DNA of 64,000 bases from Bryum argenteum (taxonomy: Eukaryota; Streptophyta; Bryopsida; Bryales; Bryaceae), in assembly GCA_037043015.1 (NCBI GenBank), contig CM073324.1, positions 10,871,013 to 10,935,012 on the forward strand, in the 5' to 3' direction. The notes under the pieces are model-generated. The model made no database searches, was not told the DNA's origin, and saw only the letters and a list, made by a program, of their open reading frames with translations. Made by a program: the position numbers and the translations under genes. This document shows, piece after piece, positions 22,712 to 33,294 of the stretch. Within the stretch, counting starts at the first letter, position 1; every line of letters starts with the position of its first letter.

Positions 22712-25700
22712 TCAATTTCTCCTAGAATGGTAAGCAACAAAACATGCACCCATACACATAGGTTTGTCACAAGTTGGACAATACCATTGCCTCTTCTTGT
22801 CACATACCACACACTTTTGCCTCTTGCGGGTATCCCCAACCCATTTCTCCGTGTAATGTAATTTGTTGGGATTTGGAATTGCCGCATCAACAACTATAGT
22901 TCTTGGAAGCTCACGTGTTGAGTACCCTCCCATCAATGCATTAGCAACAACTAAATTGAACTTGACATGGCTCAAACACTTTTTGGCAAAATGAGCCATG
23001 TGTGACTTGTAAATAATGTAAGAATTCACAAAAGAAGTGTCTAAAATATGAAAAAGGATACGATGCCACCACTTGTGGTCCTTCCGTTGCACACTATAGT
23101 ATCCACGGAGTTGATCTTGGACATCTACTCCCCTCATTGTCTCCTAATAGTGGATTAGTATAGGACTACAAGGCACAGAAACAAATTCACCATTATGCCA
23201 CCTAGAAATATATACTTGGCCATTAGAATCAAGAGGAGAGAAAGCAGTAGATAGCAAGGTCACTGGTTTGTTATCAAACCAACAAATAGGTGCCATTCTA
23301 CCACTAGCGTGCATCCTAAACCATAACTGACCCCTACTCCCAGTTCGTGGGTTTATAGTGAGTGCCTGAGGCCAACCCACTCGGTTGGATCTACATGTCC
23401 CCGTGGCATATATGCCTTTCTGTAACAAACACCAAAACAAGGTTGGACTAGTGAAAAAGTTGTCACAAGTAACTATGTGGCCTTTGCCCTCATAGCCACT
23501 CATCAATTGGTTCACAATCTTGAACCCCGTGGCATGATTATCATCCTCTGAGGTGGATGCACCACAATACACTTCCATACGTTGTACATACTTAGAGTTA
23601 CTATTAGCCAAGCACCACATCTTGATGCCATATTAGGTAGGCTTAGCCTTCATGTATTGCCTAATAGGCGAATACTTCCCAGTATATGGCACCATCATCT
23701 CATCCACTGTCAAGTTCTTCTCAGCATCCCACATTTGAGAGCATAAAAGATTGAAATCATCTACAAGCCATTGAGTTTTAGAAATTTTGCTAAACGATGG
23801 GTCGGTTTTATCTTGAACTAAGGTTTCATTGTCAACTAAATGCACACAACGCAAAATTGCCTCGAATCGTGTACGACTCATACAATTTACAATAGCGGGG
23901 GTTCTCCATACCTCTTCATTTTTGACCAATGCAAGCGTGTTTGCGGCACCTTCTTCAATGCCATAACCATAAGAACTCCAAACCAAGCACGTAATTCAGG
24001 CACTACTAAAGGTGTCCACCGAATGCCACCCTTGGTTTTACCACTCTCATCTAGACTTGTAGCATATAAGTTAGTTTGCCTACAAATTCGCCTCAACATT
24101 GAAAGGGGCCAAAATAAAGAGAAAAACTGGAGAGGTTTAGTGCAACCTAGGGTGGCTTGGCTAAATCCTTCATGTTCTCCAATGAACTCTACATGAGGCA
24201 ATTGAGTCAATGTGGAGTTCCACATTGTCTCACTAAACCTCTCCTTATCTGACATGTTACAAATTTTTTCATATTCCTCATAGCCCAATCCAATCTCATT
24301 CGCCATATCACCTCCACTAAGTAACCATTTTTTAGTGTTAGGGGTCAAAATCATAGAATCTAACTTTCTAGCATCATCATCTTCGCTTCCACTATCATGT
24401 GGCAAATACTCCTCATCACTTGTAGTAGCATCACTTTCCTCACCACCCAAAGAATCAGGCACAATTCCACCCCAAATTTGTAAAATTGGCACACTAACTC
24501 GATCACCATCCTCAACAACTCTACACACGGGTTCAGGCAACACAAAACTCCCCCAAGGCCCATACAAATTTACTGTAAGCATTTGAATACCATGCACTAC
24601 ATCAAACATATCATGCAACACGATGCCCCAAAATTCACCCAAGGTTGCACAAGGAGAGTCAGATTCGATATGAAGCAATGGGATTTCCGTTCTAGGAACA
24701 ATCACAGTTTTGCCTCTAAATCCAAGATCGTACTCTAAAGATGACAAAGTCAATACCCCATCTGACCTTAGTCTAACGTTTCTAGAGCGCATCTTCAACA
24801 CATTCTGAAAATCCAACAAACCTTGCGAATCTAAATTCCCCCCCACACCGCTATTCACCAAACTCAACAATTCATCCAATTCACGTGAAGCCGCTTGTTG
24901 ATCCTCCTGCTCAAGAAAATGTGCACTATGAGAACTTTCACCAATCTCATGGTGAGTTGTGTTTCTAGAGTGAGGTTGAGTAATGAGTGACTTACCTGGA
25001 GGCGCTTTTGATTGCCGATCACCCCTGCCTGCCGAAGGCACCTCCGACAGCGCGCCTGGCTCCTCTCCAACGAGGACCTCGCATCCCGGCGACGACCCCT
25101 TCCCCACGCGCTGCATCGCGAGCTGGTCAGCAAGCCGCGGCTCCGATCCCGGCGACGACCCCTCCTCACGCACCGAACGCCCGCCGCGCAAGGTGCCGAT
25201 GCTCCTGCGGCCGGCAGCGACAGGGCCCCTGCCTCTCCGACCAGGCCCGAGCCCCTGCCGCGCTGGGGGCCGCGAAGGGGGTCTTGGTCGCCTCCGATCG
25301 GGGATGCTCGGCCGACGATGCTCCTCCTCGCGCCCGGCCGCACGTCGGCCTCGAGCCCTTCCGCATTACCCTCCCACGCCCGGTATTTGGCGGCGAACCT
25401 CGTCGACCCCAACCTCAACAACGGTTTCAACCCTTCATCGGCGGGTCGAATTCCCCTCCGGAGCTCACCTCGATGCGTGCGATCACAAAAAGTAGACCCT
25501 CTCGGCGATCGTGGAGACTCTCTCTCCATGATTTTGGGAATTTCTTGAGGTTTGGGAAAGTGTTGGCTCTCTTCACTATCAGGCCACCACTCCTCTTTCA
25601 AGAGAGAGTTCAATAAATTAGGAAATTGCTTTCTCTCAATCCACCCCAACTCCCTTGCAACCAAATGCCGGTACAAAAATCTCCAATTCCTCCCAAGAGG

Positions 25701-25874
25701 ATGAGAAGGCCACACAATACTCTTAGGTTTAGCTTTCTTTGCAAGGTAACCCTCATCGAGCATCAAGCACAATTCGTTTGCAACAATGTCTTGAAAGCAT
25801 CCTAAATCCTCCTGCAGCCACCTACGAATTTCTCTTTCTATCCTCAAACGGCTACTCTCCTTATCGACAGCCAT
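22712..25874 (-). pseudogene. piggyBac transposase (DDE_Tnp_1_7 type), inactivated
   Basis: Likely first exon 25469-25874, starting MAVDKESSRLRIER. A GC-rich intron 25029-25468 has GAG|GTGAGC donor and GGCAG acceptor, which restores phase. The long exon then continues to 22712. It contains the N-terminal piggyBac block (ICRQTNLYATS ... WTPLVVPELRAWFGVLMVMA), then the catalytic region with three candidate acidic residues: D in TVDEMMVPYTGK (about 23703), D in HIVTCDNFF (about 23463) and D in MRGVDVQDQ (about 23124). A C-terminal cysteine cluster (CVVCDKK, CPTCDKPMCMGAC) is typical of the family. Lesions are a frameshift near 23930, an in-frame stop at 23633-23635 and another at 23144-23146. 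The catalytic residues survive, so decay is probably recent. Confidence 0.9.
25029..25468 (-). other. Probable GC-rich intron of the piggyBac transposase
   Basis: On the minus strand the segment starts GTGAGC and ends GGCAG. Removing it joins two reading frames in phase (codon split G|GC). It is far richer in G+C than the exons, and a GATCCCGGCGACGACCCCT-like motif occurs twice in it. Open frames on all strands here reflect composition. Confidence 0.5.
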
Positions 25875-26281
25875 AGCTAAACTTGAAACAACCGTTGAGC
25901 CAAGCGCCCAACGTTCACAGTCTCGTGACAACTGCCGCGACACTCTTTCAGAGACTACCAAAAATAAACCCGCGACCGGCATCGCCGGAGTGCCCAGCCC
26001 GACAAGCAAAATACTTCCCCCGCAGCCTTGGACCCCCTTGCCCGTCGCTTCCCACGGACGTTGAGCCTCGCTGCAAGAAACGGTCGCAGCGACCCTGCAG
26101 ATCGCTCCTCCGACCAGGTCAAGGCACGCATCGAAGATCGGAGATGCTCGTCAGACGCAGCATGAAAAACCATGGGGGGTGATAGAGAAGAGCTTCGAGC
26201 CCCTACAACCGCTCCGCCCCCTATAAGCGCGTTTTCCTCTCCCGGTGACCAGTTTGGTCACCGGTGACGATAAAGGGTTAA

Positions 26282-28124
26282 CTTGGAATAAACCAATGAT
26301 TTCAATCCTCTACCATAATGTCATTAATTAGTGAATCCGGCACAATGAAAGTGAGTGTATCTTGGGAAATCACAAGCTTTGACTAAAAACCCTTGGGTGA
26401 TGAGCATGGTTGGTATTGAGAGTTCATAACTTTGAGGCATACTTTAAGTGCTTTGGTGTCCTCAAAAGAACTTGCATCAAGTACTAAATAATGGAGATGT
26501 TTGTGAAAAAAATTATAAGTGCAATTTCTATATCATAAGTGTTACAACATGAATACTAATCAATTATACTAGTAGAAAGATACACCTACTTTAAAGAGAG
26601 CTTTTGAAAAGCCCAAAAAGCCTTGTGTCATAGTCAATTTATATTTTTTTGTGACTTCGCATCAAATATGGAACAAGTTGTATCTTTTGGGAGTATATTG
26701 TATGGAGGTTTGAGCTCATGGGAGTTAAGAGTCTTCCAATGTCTTCTCTTACAACTTTAGATTGTTTCTATTCATTGGGTTTACTCAAAAGCACCACCTT
26801 ATTTCACAAAAGTGATTAAATTCAAAATCTATCAAGTAATTTTAATTAATGAACGATAAGATACTGAAGTTAATTTCGTAAGTGGTGAAATCTCATTGTT
26901 CATATAAAGATAAAAAAAAGTGGGATGTTTAAAGAATATGACCGAACTGTTCTAGATGTTGATATTGGTGCACAAGAATAGGTTTTTGAATTTGAGGCAC
27001 AAAATGAATGCCTTGCCATGCTAAAAATATCAAAAACCAACTTATGCTCTAAAAATAAATATTTCAAAAATAGTGAATACATTTTCATATGTCATAAGAA
27101 TTAATAAGTTAAACTGTTATAAAGCCCGTTGGAATGCTTTAAATGTTTTGCCAGAGTCAATATGTGGGTCGTGGGTTCTATTCCCCATGCCGGTGTGGTG
27201 CTCACCACTACAGTCCACTCAACTATTGTGTGGGGTCTTTGGACCATGTTGTATGGGTACCTCAAAGCCCTTTGGGGGGATACTATGTCAAGTATCTTCA
27301 AGGCACTAGTAACTAGGTTGGAAACTAGCGTAGTTATAGAGAGGGGGAAGTAGTATTGTTCCAATTTCCCCTTCGCCAGCCATCGGGATATTAGCATTAG
27401 CATTACGATACCCACGTCCGTAGCCTCGTCCTTGGAGCGTGTGAGGGAGTACGGTGCTCCTCCTTGACTGGTGTCGGGGGCTTCAATGTAGGTACCGAGC
27501 AGGGCGCCAGGAAATGGGCTCGAAACTACCCCACATTCGTCATGAGTGCTCTTCACCACGTGGGTCAAGCCATACGCCCGTACGGAGATTCTATTAACAC
27601 ATGCTCATTTCTCCCCATGCTTGGACTTCTGATAAGCCCCTGATACTGCTCACTAAAGTACCTCCTCTGCCCTGTCGGCGGGACTTACATCAACGATTCC
27701 GATGCTTACAACCTTACCATCTCCCTCCGCACATGTTATTCGTTCCTCCACACTAAATTTCTTGGGTGTGTTATTGGAAAAGTCCCATATCCACACTGCG
27801 GCATCCTCTACTAGAATTGAGTCACGATATTAGGGGTATTGGAGACTCATCAATTGTACACGAGAAATGTATTACAGTTAAGTTGTTTTGTTCTGAAATG
27901 GGCTGATTCTAAGCTTGATTCATGGTCACTGTTGGTAGAAAGAAATTGCAGTTGCCGAGGTTCTCACGAGAAAATGAAAACAGAGATTGGTAATGAGGAA
28001 AGGGGCTGTTGATTCTCGTTGAAAAGGGCACATTGCCGTGCCTATGAGATACATGGATGATAGTATCTCCTCTAATTACAATGCTCTCTATATACACACA
28101 GATCAAAATCTGATGGAGCTGAAG
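26282..28124. other. Intergenic region with a SINE-like repeat
   Basis: 26282-27120 is AT-rich and shows nothing. 27123-27300 is a SINE-like copy. 27360-27800 is a block of more balanced composition with short frames and no recognised protein; it may be the body of an older repeat. 27900-28124 is probably 3' UTR of the AP2 gene. Confidence 0.55.
27123..27300 (+). repeat. SINE-like repeat with tRNA-type promoter boxes, copy 2
   Basis: A box B-like GGGTTCTATTCCCC lies near 27172 after a GCCCGTTGGAATGC start. Downstream CTACAGTCCACTCAAC and TGGACCATGTTGT parallel the copy at 1378-1515. Box A is degraded. It is a remnant, not a tRNA gene: no acceptor stem was found. Confidence 0.4.
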
Positions 28125-28712
28125 TCAGTTCCACAATGAGGGGCTCCGATAGTGATTGTAAGTGCCATTGTCGTTGTCGTCGTCGCTGTCGAGAGTGGGC
28201 GGTTGCATTAGCATGCCGCATGCCATTTCGGTCACCAGGTTGATATCTTCGTCGAAGTATGTAGATTGGGTGGTGGAGCTCGGGGCTTGGTAGCTAGATT
28301 CCTCGTACGTGATGTCCTCGAGCTCTTGCGTGTCGTCGCTGTCGAAGGACGAAGCGGTAGACGCGCTCATGAATTTGTGATACGAGAACGATCGCCCCAC
28401 GGACGCTGCGGCCGCGGCAGCGGCTGCGGCTTGAATCTGGCGCGTTGAGTAGTGGCCGTGCGAGCCCGACGGGAGCTTGTAGTGGTGTTCGGGGAAATTG
28501 AGCTGCGAAATTGGGTTACGCAAGCACATGAGCGCCGCGGCGTCGAAGGCGTGGGCTGCTTCCGCTTCGGATCGGAAGCTGCCCAACCAAATACGTTTCC
28601 TCTTCTGCGGATCTCGAATCTCGCTCACCCACTTCCCCCACCGCCGCATTCGCACTCCGCGGTACTGATTGGACGCTTCGCCTGCATGATGAGAGGAAGC
28701 CCAGCTCGCCAT
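28125..28712 (-). CDS. AP2/ERF transcription factor, DREB-like
   Basis: An intronless gene of 195 residues. The start is taken at the first ATG (28712, [14 protein letters not shown]); an open extension 24 bases upstream has only GTG. The single AP2 domain spans about residues 17-75: [19 protein letters not shown], then WLGSF and [15 protein letters not shown]. It has the DREB-type Val in GKWV but Asp in EIRDP where most DREB proteins have Glu, so its binding preference between DRE and GCC boxes cannot be assigned. After the domain come an Ala run (about 9), a Ser-rich stretch and acidic segments rich in Asp/Glu, likely activating. It acts in the nucleus. Lack of introns is usual for this family. 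Confidence 0.93.
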   Translation of the reverse strand: MASWASSHHAGEASNQYRGVRMRRWGKWVSEIRDPQKRKRIWLGSFRSEAEAAHAFDAAALMCLRNPISQLNFPEHHYKLPSGSHGHYSTRQIQAAAAAAAAASVGRSFSYHKFMSASTASSFDSDDTQELEDITYEESSYQAPSSTTQSTYFDEDINLVTEMACGMLMQPPTLDSDDDNDNGTYNHYRSPSLWN

Positions 28713-30514
28713 CGCCAATTGATCGTGAATCTCCACACCTGCTCAAATTGCCACTAGTCGATATATCTCCACAATCTATCGATTAACACTCGCATTGCTC
28801 AAATTTGCAGAAACCCAAAACGCCTCGCACCTAATTTCAATCGCCACTAGCGATCGCAGGTCAATCGGAACGCATTTGCGCAATCAAATTCTTTGACAGC
28901 ACGACTAGGGATGGTGCTTTGATTTGAGTTTGAGCTCTCCATTGATCATCGATCGGAGCTTGGGGCTTATATGTAAGGATGAGATGATCAAAAGCGAGAC
29001 GAGTGCAATTAACAGGCGCGAATGTAGAGTGAACGTGAGAGTACAGGAAGACGAGTGAGAGCAAGAAGCGGAAACGTGGGTCAGGAGCTGAGTGGTTAAA
29101 TTAAGGTTATGGCGAGGTAAAGGACAACCGCAAAGTGGCCTTGCCCCCCGGCTTTGGCGGGTGGCGGCACTTGTTTGTTGTAGGAGCGAGGCACGAAAAG
29201 TAAGAAGTGTGAGCTTAATGGTGCGGCGGTAGAGCTCGGGGAAGAGCCGCGAGCCCGCGGCACTGGGCATAATTTCATTGCTTACAGTAAAGAGACTGGA
29301 TAAATTGCTTGAGCGGTAGATTCCTTGCGACCAAGGGGAATGGGGCGGAGGAGTTCGCCCACTCGGGGGCACTCGGCGTCACTCGGTCTGGCCATTCGCA
29401 CGTTTCTCTTTGAGCTGGTGTCCATATCCCTACACTCTGACCTCGTTATCGCCGTACTCAAGTGCTGACATGTCATTGGACACTTGTTACATGAGCACCT
29501 TACGCATGTTGCTTGCATAGACTGTCTTGTTGTGAGAGAGGGTTTAGATTAGACTCTAAACATTATATGAGGCTTTATTCACGATTTCGTTTCTCGTATA
29601 GTGAATCTTCGTACAAAGTGGATTTATTTAGTTTAGGATATCAGCCATAATTTTTGTGTCATTTCATGTATATACAAGAAAAGAGTAAGAAGGTCAGTCA
29701 CGTTGTTGATTTCTTTAGTTCCTATAGTATTGTAAAATCCTCTCTATTCACAACTACATACCTTCACCTTTGTTAATTAATATATCTACAATCACGAGAC
29801 TTGCATCAAGGGTCATGTCTCTTAAAACATGAAATCACCACCTTTTGTAGTTTGTATTTTTGATCTTCTTGGTATTGGTGCCCTTACTAAAAAAGTAGTT
29901 ATTTTAGCCCTTCATAATTTACTTTGACCTTCAAGTGGTCTTAGCCGACTTCATGGCATCGTAGGATAACACTGCCTCCACATTACATCCTCCACGTTAC
30001 TTGCTTGCCTCCCACTCACCGGCCTTTATTAGCCAGACGTGTCGATATGTACGATAATTAGCACACTAGTTCTTGCTTCTAGGCCTCCGCCTATTTTGCT
30101 CTATTGGACTTAAGCTTTTGTGATTATAAGGAGCCTGTATTTAGCCTCCATGTCACCAAAATCCTACTATAACCTTTTCTAAGAAGAAGGGATTTTCCCC
30201 ATTTTGTCGAGGTGGTGAGTTTTAATGTATGTTCTTAACAAAAGCCAGGTGGGAAGGGGCCTTTAGTTTGAAGTACTTAACACATGGTAGAGTAGTTTAT
30301 AGAAACACTAACGTATGGATGAGCATGCTAAATTTTAGCCTTTCAGATTTTAGCAGAGTTGAGTCGTGTGGTTTACAAGGTCTCTTATAATGAAGATAAT
30401 GAAATGTTAAAATGATTTGTCCTTTGAGTTTTTTTGGGCTTTGTTCCTAGCCAAGAACATGTAGGGATTAGGGTTGTTAGAAAAATAAATATGTATTATC
30501 CAAGGCAAGTAGTT

Positions 30515-31235
30515 TGTTTTGTGTGTGAATGTCTGTAAGTGTGCGTGTGTGAGTAAGTAACATAATGATCTATGGCACCGCCGGTCGGATTGGGGTGCAT
30601 GAGGTGTAGTTGGAAGCGAGTTATATTGTCAAGGTGCAAGCAATAATCAGATTGCGACTATGGCCGATAAATCCCAAGATATAAGATTTCAAAGTATATA
30701 TGGTCCCAGAAATGTTGAAAATTATTTGTATGAGCGTGACAACGTCGCAGAGGCATTCAAGTCTATTATTTGAGGCAAGTAGTTTATTGTGAACGTAAGT
30801 GAATGATGTCACTATGATCTCGGGCACCGCCTGTGAGTTTGTCGGGTCAGGGCGCATGAGGTATGCTTGTAAGCAAATTATTTTGTAGAGGTGTAAGCAA
30901 CGATGAGATTCCAATTCAAGCCAATGAATCATGAAGTAATGAATTTCCAAGTATTTATGGCCCTAAAGAATTTGTATGTGCGTGACAACGCCACAAGTCG
31001 TACTAGAACGCTGGAAATTTCTTTTGTGTCTGAGTGTGTAAGTGAGTGAGTGATATTATGATCTTGGAGACCGTTGGTCGGATTAGCGTGCATGAGGTGT
31101 CGTCGGAAGCGCGTATTCTGTAAAAGTGCAAGCAAAAATTGGATCGCAAATAGGGATCTTGAATTTCAAAGTAATTAAGGCCCCAAGAATACTAGAAATT
31201 ATTTGTATGAGGGTGGAAGCGCCGCTGGGGCAAAC
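30515..31235 (+). repeat. Three diverged tandem copies of a unit of about 230 bp
   Basis: Copies lie at about 30515-30752, 30771-30995 and 31015-31235. Each has, in order, a GTAAGTGAGTGA-like start, ATGATCT, CACCG or GACCG, GGTCGGATTGGGGTGCATGA or a variant, GTGCAAGCAA, TTTCAAAGTA, GGCCC and TTTGTATGAGCGTGACAACG or a variant. Divergence shows an old duplication. No coding frame is shared. Confidence 0.8.
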
Positions 31236-32594
31236 TAGTGCTCAACTTACTAAAGATGGTAGAGGTTGATGTAAAGTCGACATATTTGCATTTCCAATTT
31301 GTTTATTGTTCTCAATTATTTGCTTATGTATTTGTAAATCAAGGGTGTCCTAAAACCACAACGGACAGTGGATTGTTGGATACTAAAACAAAATTTTAAG
31401 TGGAAAGGGCACAAATAAGTAATATGCTTGGTTTAGGAGGACGGCATCCAAATTTCAGAATGTTTTAGGAAGTGCCGAATAATGCCTACTCTAATTTTCA
31501 GATATTTATTGGTAAGTTATTCATGGTTAAAGGATAAAGGAATGATATTGTAGAGTGTACAATATCCTCTAAGAAGTCTTGCAACCCCAACTTGTAATCT
31601 CTCCGGATTCTCTAACATTGTCTACTTTCAAATTGAATTTTTGGAAAGCTGCTCTAGATTTTATGATGAAATTTTTTGTTTATGAGAAGCCAATACAGTG
31701 ATCTACAAATATTCTTCCATTGACATGTGGCTTACTTAACAACCATCAATCTTAATTTTTGATGCAAAATGACTGTTGTTAAGCAAGAGATTTCATTTGG
31801 TCTAAAGTATTAATTGTGAAAGAAATTTGGAGTTGAAAGTATTCACAAACGCAAGTACTTGCTCAGAGAGTATTTATAGTCTTATCCTAGAAAATTTGTG
31901 AAGAAGAAATTATCAAAGATATTGTACATGTATTTTTCTCAAAAATTCTTCAAGTCAACTTTGTGGAATTGTAAATATTGTAAATGTTGGAAATCATGCT
32001 TTAAATGGTGTACCAAGCACTATTCAATGACCACTCACTTCGCTTAACCTCAAAACTGTAAAGAACGTGTAAAAACAGATTGATACGAAGAAATACATCA
32101 CAAAATAAAAACAAATTGTGGACATTAGCTAGTTTAGCAAAGGAGGTTAAACCTCAAGAAAGTATGAGGAAGTTGATTCCCACAATGCCAAACTGAATGG
32201 AAGCTCAATAGTAGCTCAAGGTGGTAGAACTTGGTGGTTGTAGGTGTTCTACTTCATTGGTTGCTAAAGAAAAGACAAATTGTAGATATATCATAGTGGC
32301 CTCTTACATTGCTATAGCTTTGTATTGGTAACTTATATGACTTTATTTGATCAGATTTTGATCTAATATATGAGTTTGATATTTTAATTTTGAATATAAA
32401 AGACTAAAAACTGCAAAAATACTTTGACGTCACATGGAGGAGAATGTTACTTACATAGTGTGCATCTTTGTAATACCAAGAATGTGAACAATAATATATC
32501 ATATAAATTGATGCAATCAAATTTTTAAAAATCATCATACATATTTCTATATTGTTATATATATACAACAGAATTGGGTCCACACGGCGATCCT

Positions 32595-32687
32595 CCCTAC
32601 CCACCAACTTACCAACCTACAAACCTACCAACCTACAAACTTACCAACCTAACCTACCCAATTTTTTTTTAATGTTTTTGGATTATG

Positions 32688-32727
<40 letters not shown>

Positions 32728-32745
32728 AAAGAAAAAAAGGAACAC
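32595..32745 (+). repeat. ACCAACCTA microsatellite and long poly(A) tract
   Basis: About 60 bases of AACCTACCAACCTACAAACC-type repeats are followed, after a T run, by more than 30 consecutive A (about 32692-32724) and an A-rich tail. The A tract could be the 3' end of a retroposed copy, but no element body was recognised. Confidence 0.7.
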
Positions 32746-33210
32746 GAGCATGTAAAAAAATAATAAACATAACACTATTTGAGGAAATGGTAGACATGGG
32801 ATACTTTTTTGAAAGTACCATAGAAATTGCTTCCCCGTCAAGACGACGGGTACCTTACTATTAAAGTGAATAAAACAAAAGAATCTGCCAAAAATAGAGA
32901 TCTCATTTTTTGACATTGACATTTTTTGAACACATGGAGGGTCCGTAACATTGGAAATTTTGGTACTAAAAAGACCCAAAATAGACACAGAATGAAGTCC
33001 GACGAACTTAATAAAAAATAAAAAAAAATCTTTGAAGTAGGGTTTTGTAAAAAATAGAATTGAAGTTGCAGCTTACAAATCACACTAATATACCAACGTG
33101 TGTGGACTTCTCGGTTAGGCAGTTTGCGTTCACACAGCGGATAGTGAGGGCAAAGAGTACCAAGTTAAAAAGAGAGTCATGGCGCGCCTAAGCTGAAGCC
33201 ATCGCCCGCA

Positions 33211-33219
33211 AAACCCTAA
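33211..33219 (+). promoter_or_regulatory. Telo-box upstream of MCTS1
   Basis: AAACCCTAA lies 76 bases before the MCTS1 start. Telo-boxes are frequent near plant translation genes, which fits the gene. Confidence 0.5.
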
Positions 33220-33294
33220 TTCGCGATCATTCCTGAAGCAGGGATCACTGACTTGCCACCCTCGACCTCGTCTCGCCTCCTCGTAGTCGCAATC

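Larger units (their letters stand above)
21838..26281 (-). mobile_element. piggyBac-superfamily DNA transposon, 4.4 kb, decayed
   Basis: Both ends are TTAA (21838-21841 and 26278-26281). The left end reads TTAACCCTTAATTGACATCC; the right end, on the other strand, reads TTAACCCTTTATCGTCACCG. About 11 of the first 15 bases after TTAA match. Just inside the right end is a near-perfect hairpin with 10-bp arms (26242-26251 and 26255-26264, CCGGTGACCA and its complement). The interior carries a piggyBac transposase gene on the minus strand with one frameshift and two stops. Two strongly GC-rich islands (about 22200-22510 and 25029-25468) stand out in otherwise AT-rich DNA. The rejoined flanks match an empty copy at 20764-20790. 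Confidence 0.9.
28713..33294. other. Long intergenic region between the AP2 gene and MCTS1
   Basis: 28713-29500 is moderately GC-rich and should hold the AP2 promoter and leader. 29500-30500 and 31240-32590 are AT-rich with no gene seen. 30515-31235 is a diverged triple repeat. 32595-32745 has a low-complexity ACCAACCTA array followed by a poly(A) run. About 33100-33294 is the MCTS1 promoter and leader. Confidence 0.6.

Noticed and set aside
24983..25616. Overlapping long frames on the plus strand (170-209 codons)
   Set aside because: They overlap each other in different frames within the GC-rich probable intron and are Pro/Arg/Ala-rich by composition.
27123..27300. tRNA gene suggested by a box B-like motif
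   Set aside because: No acceptor, D or anticodon stem can be drawn; it is better explained as a SINE remnant.
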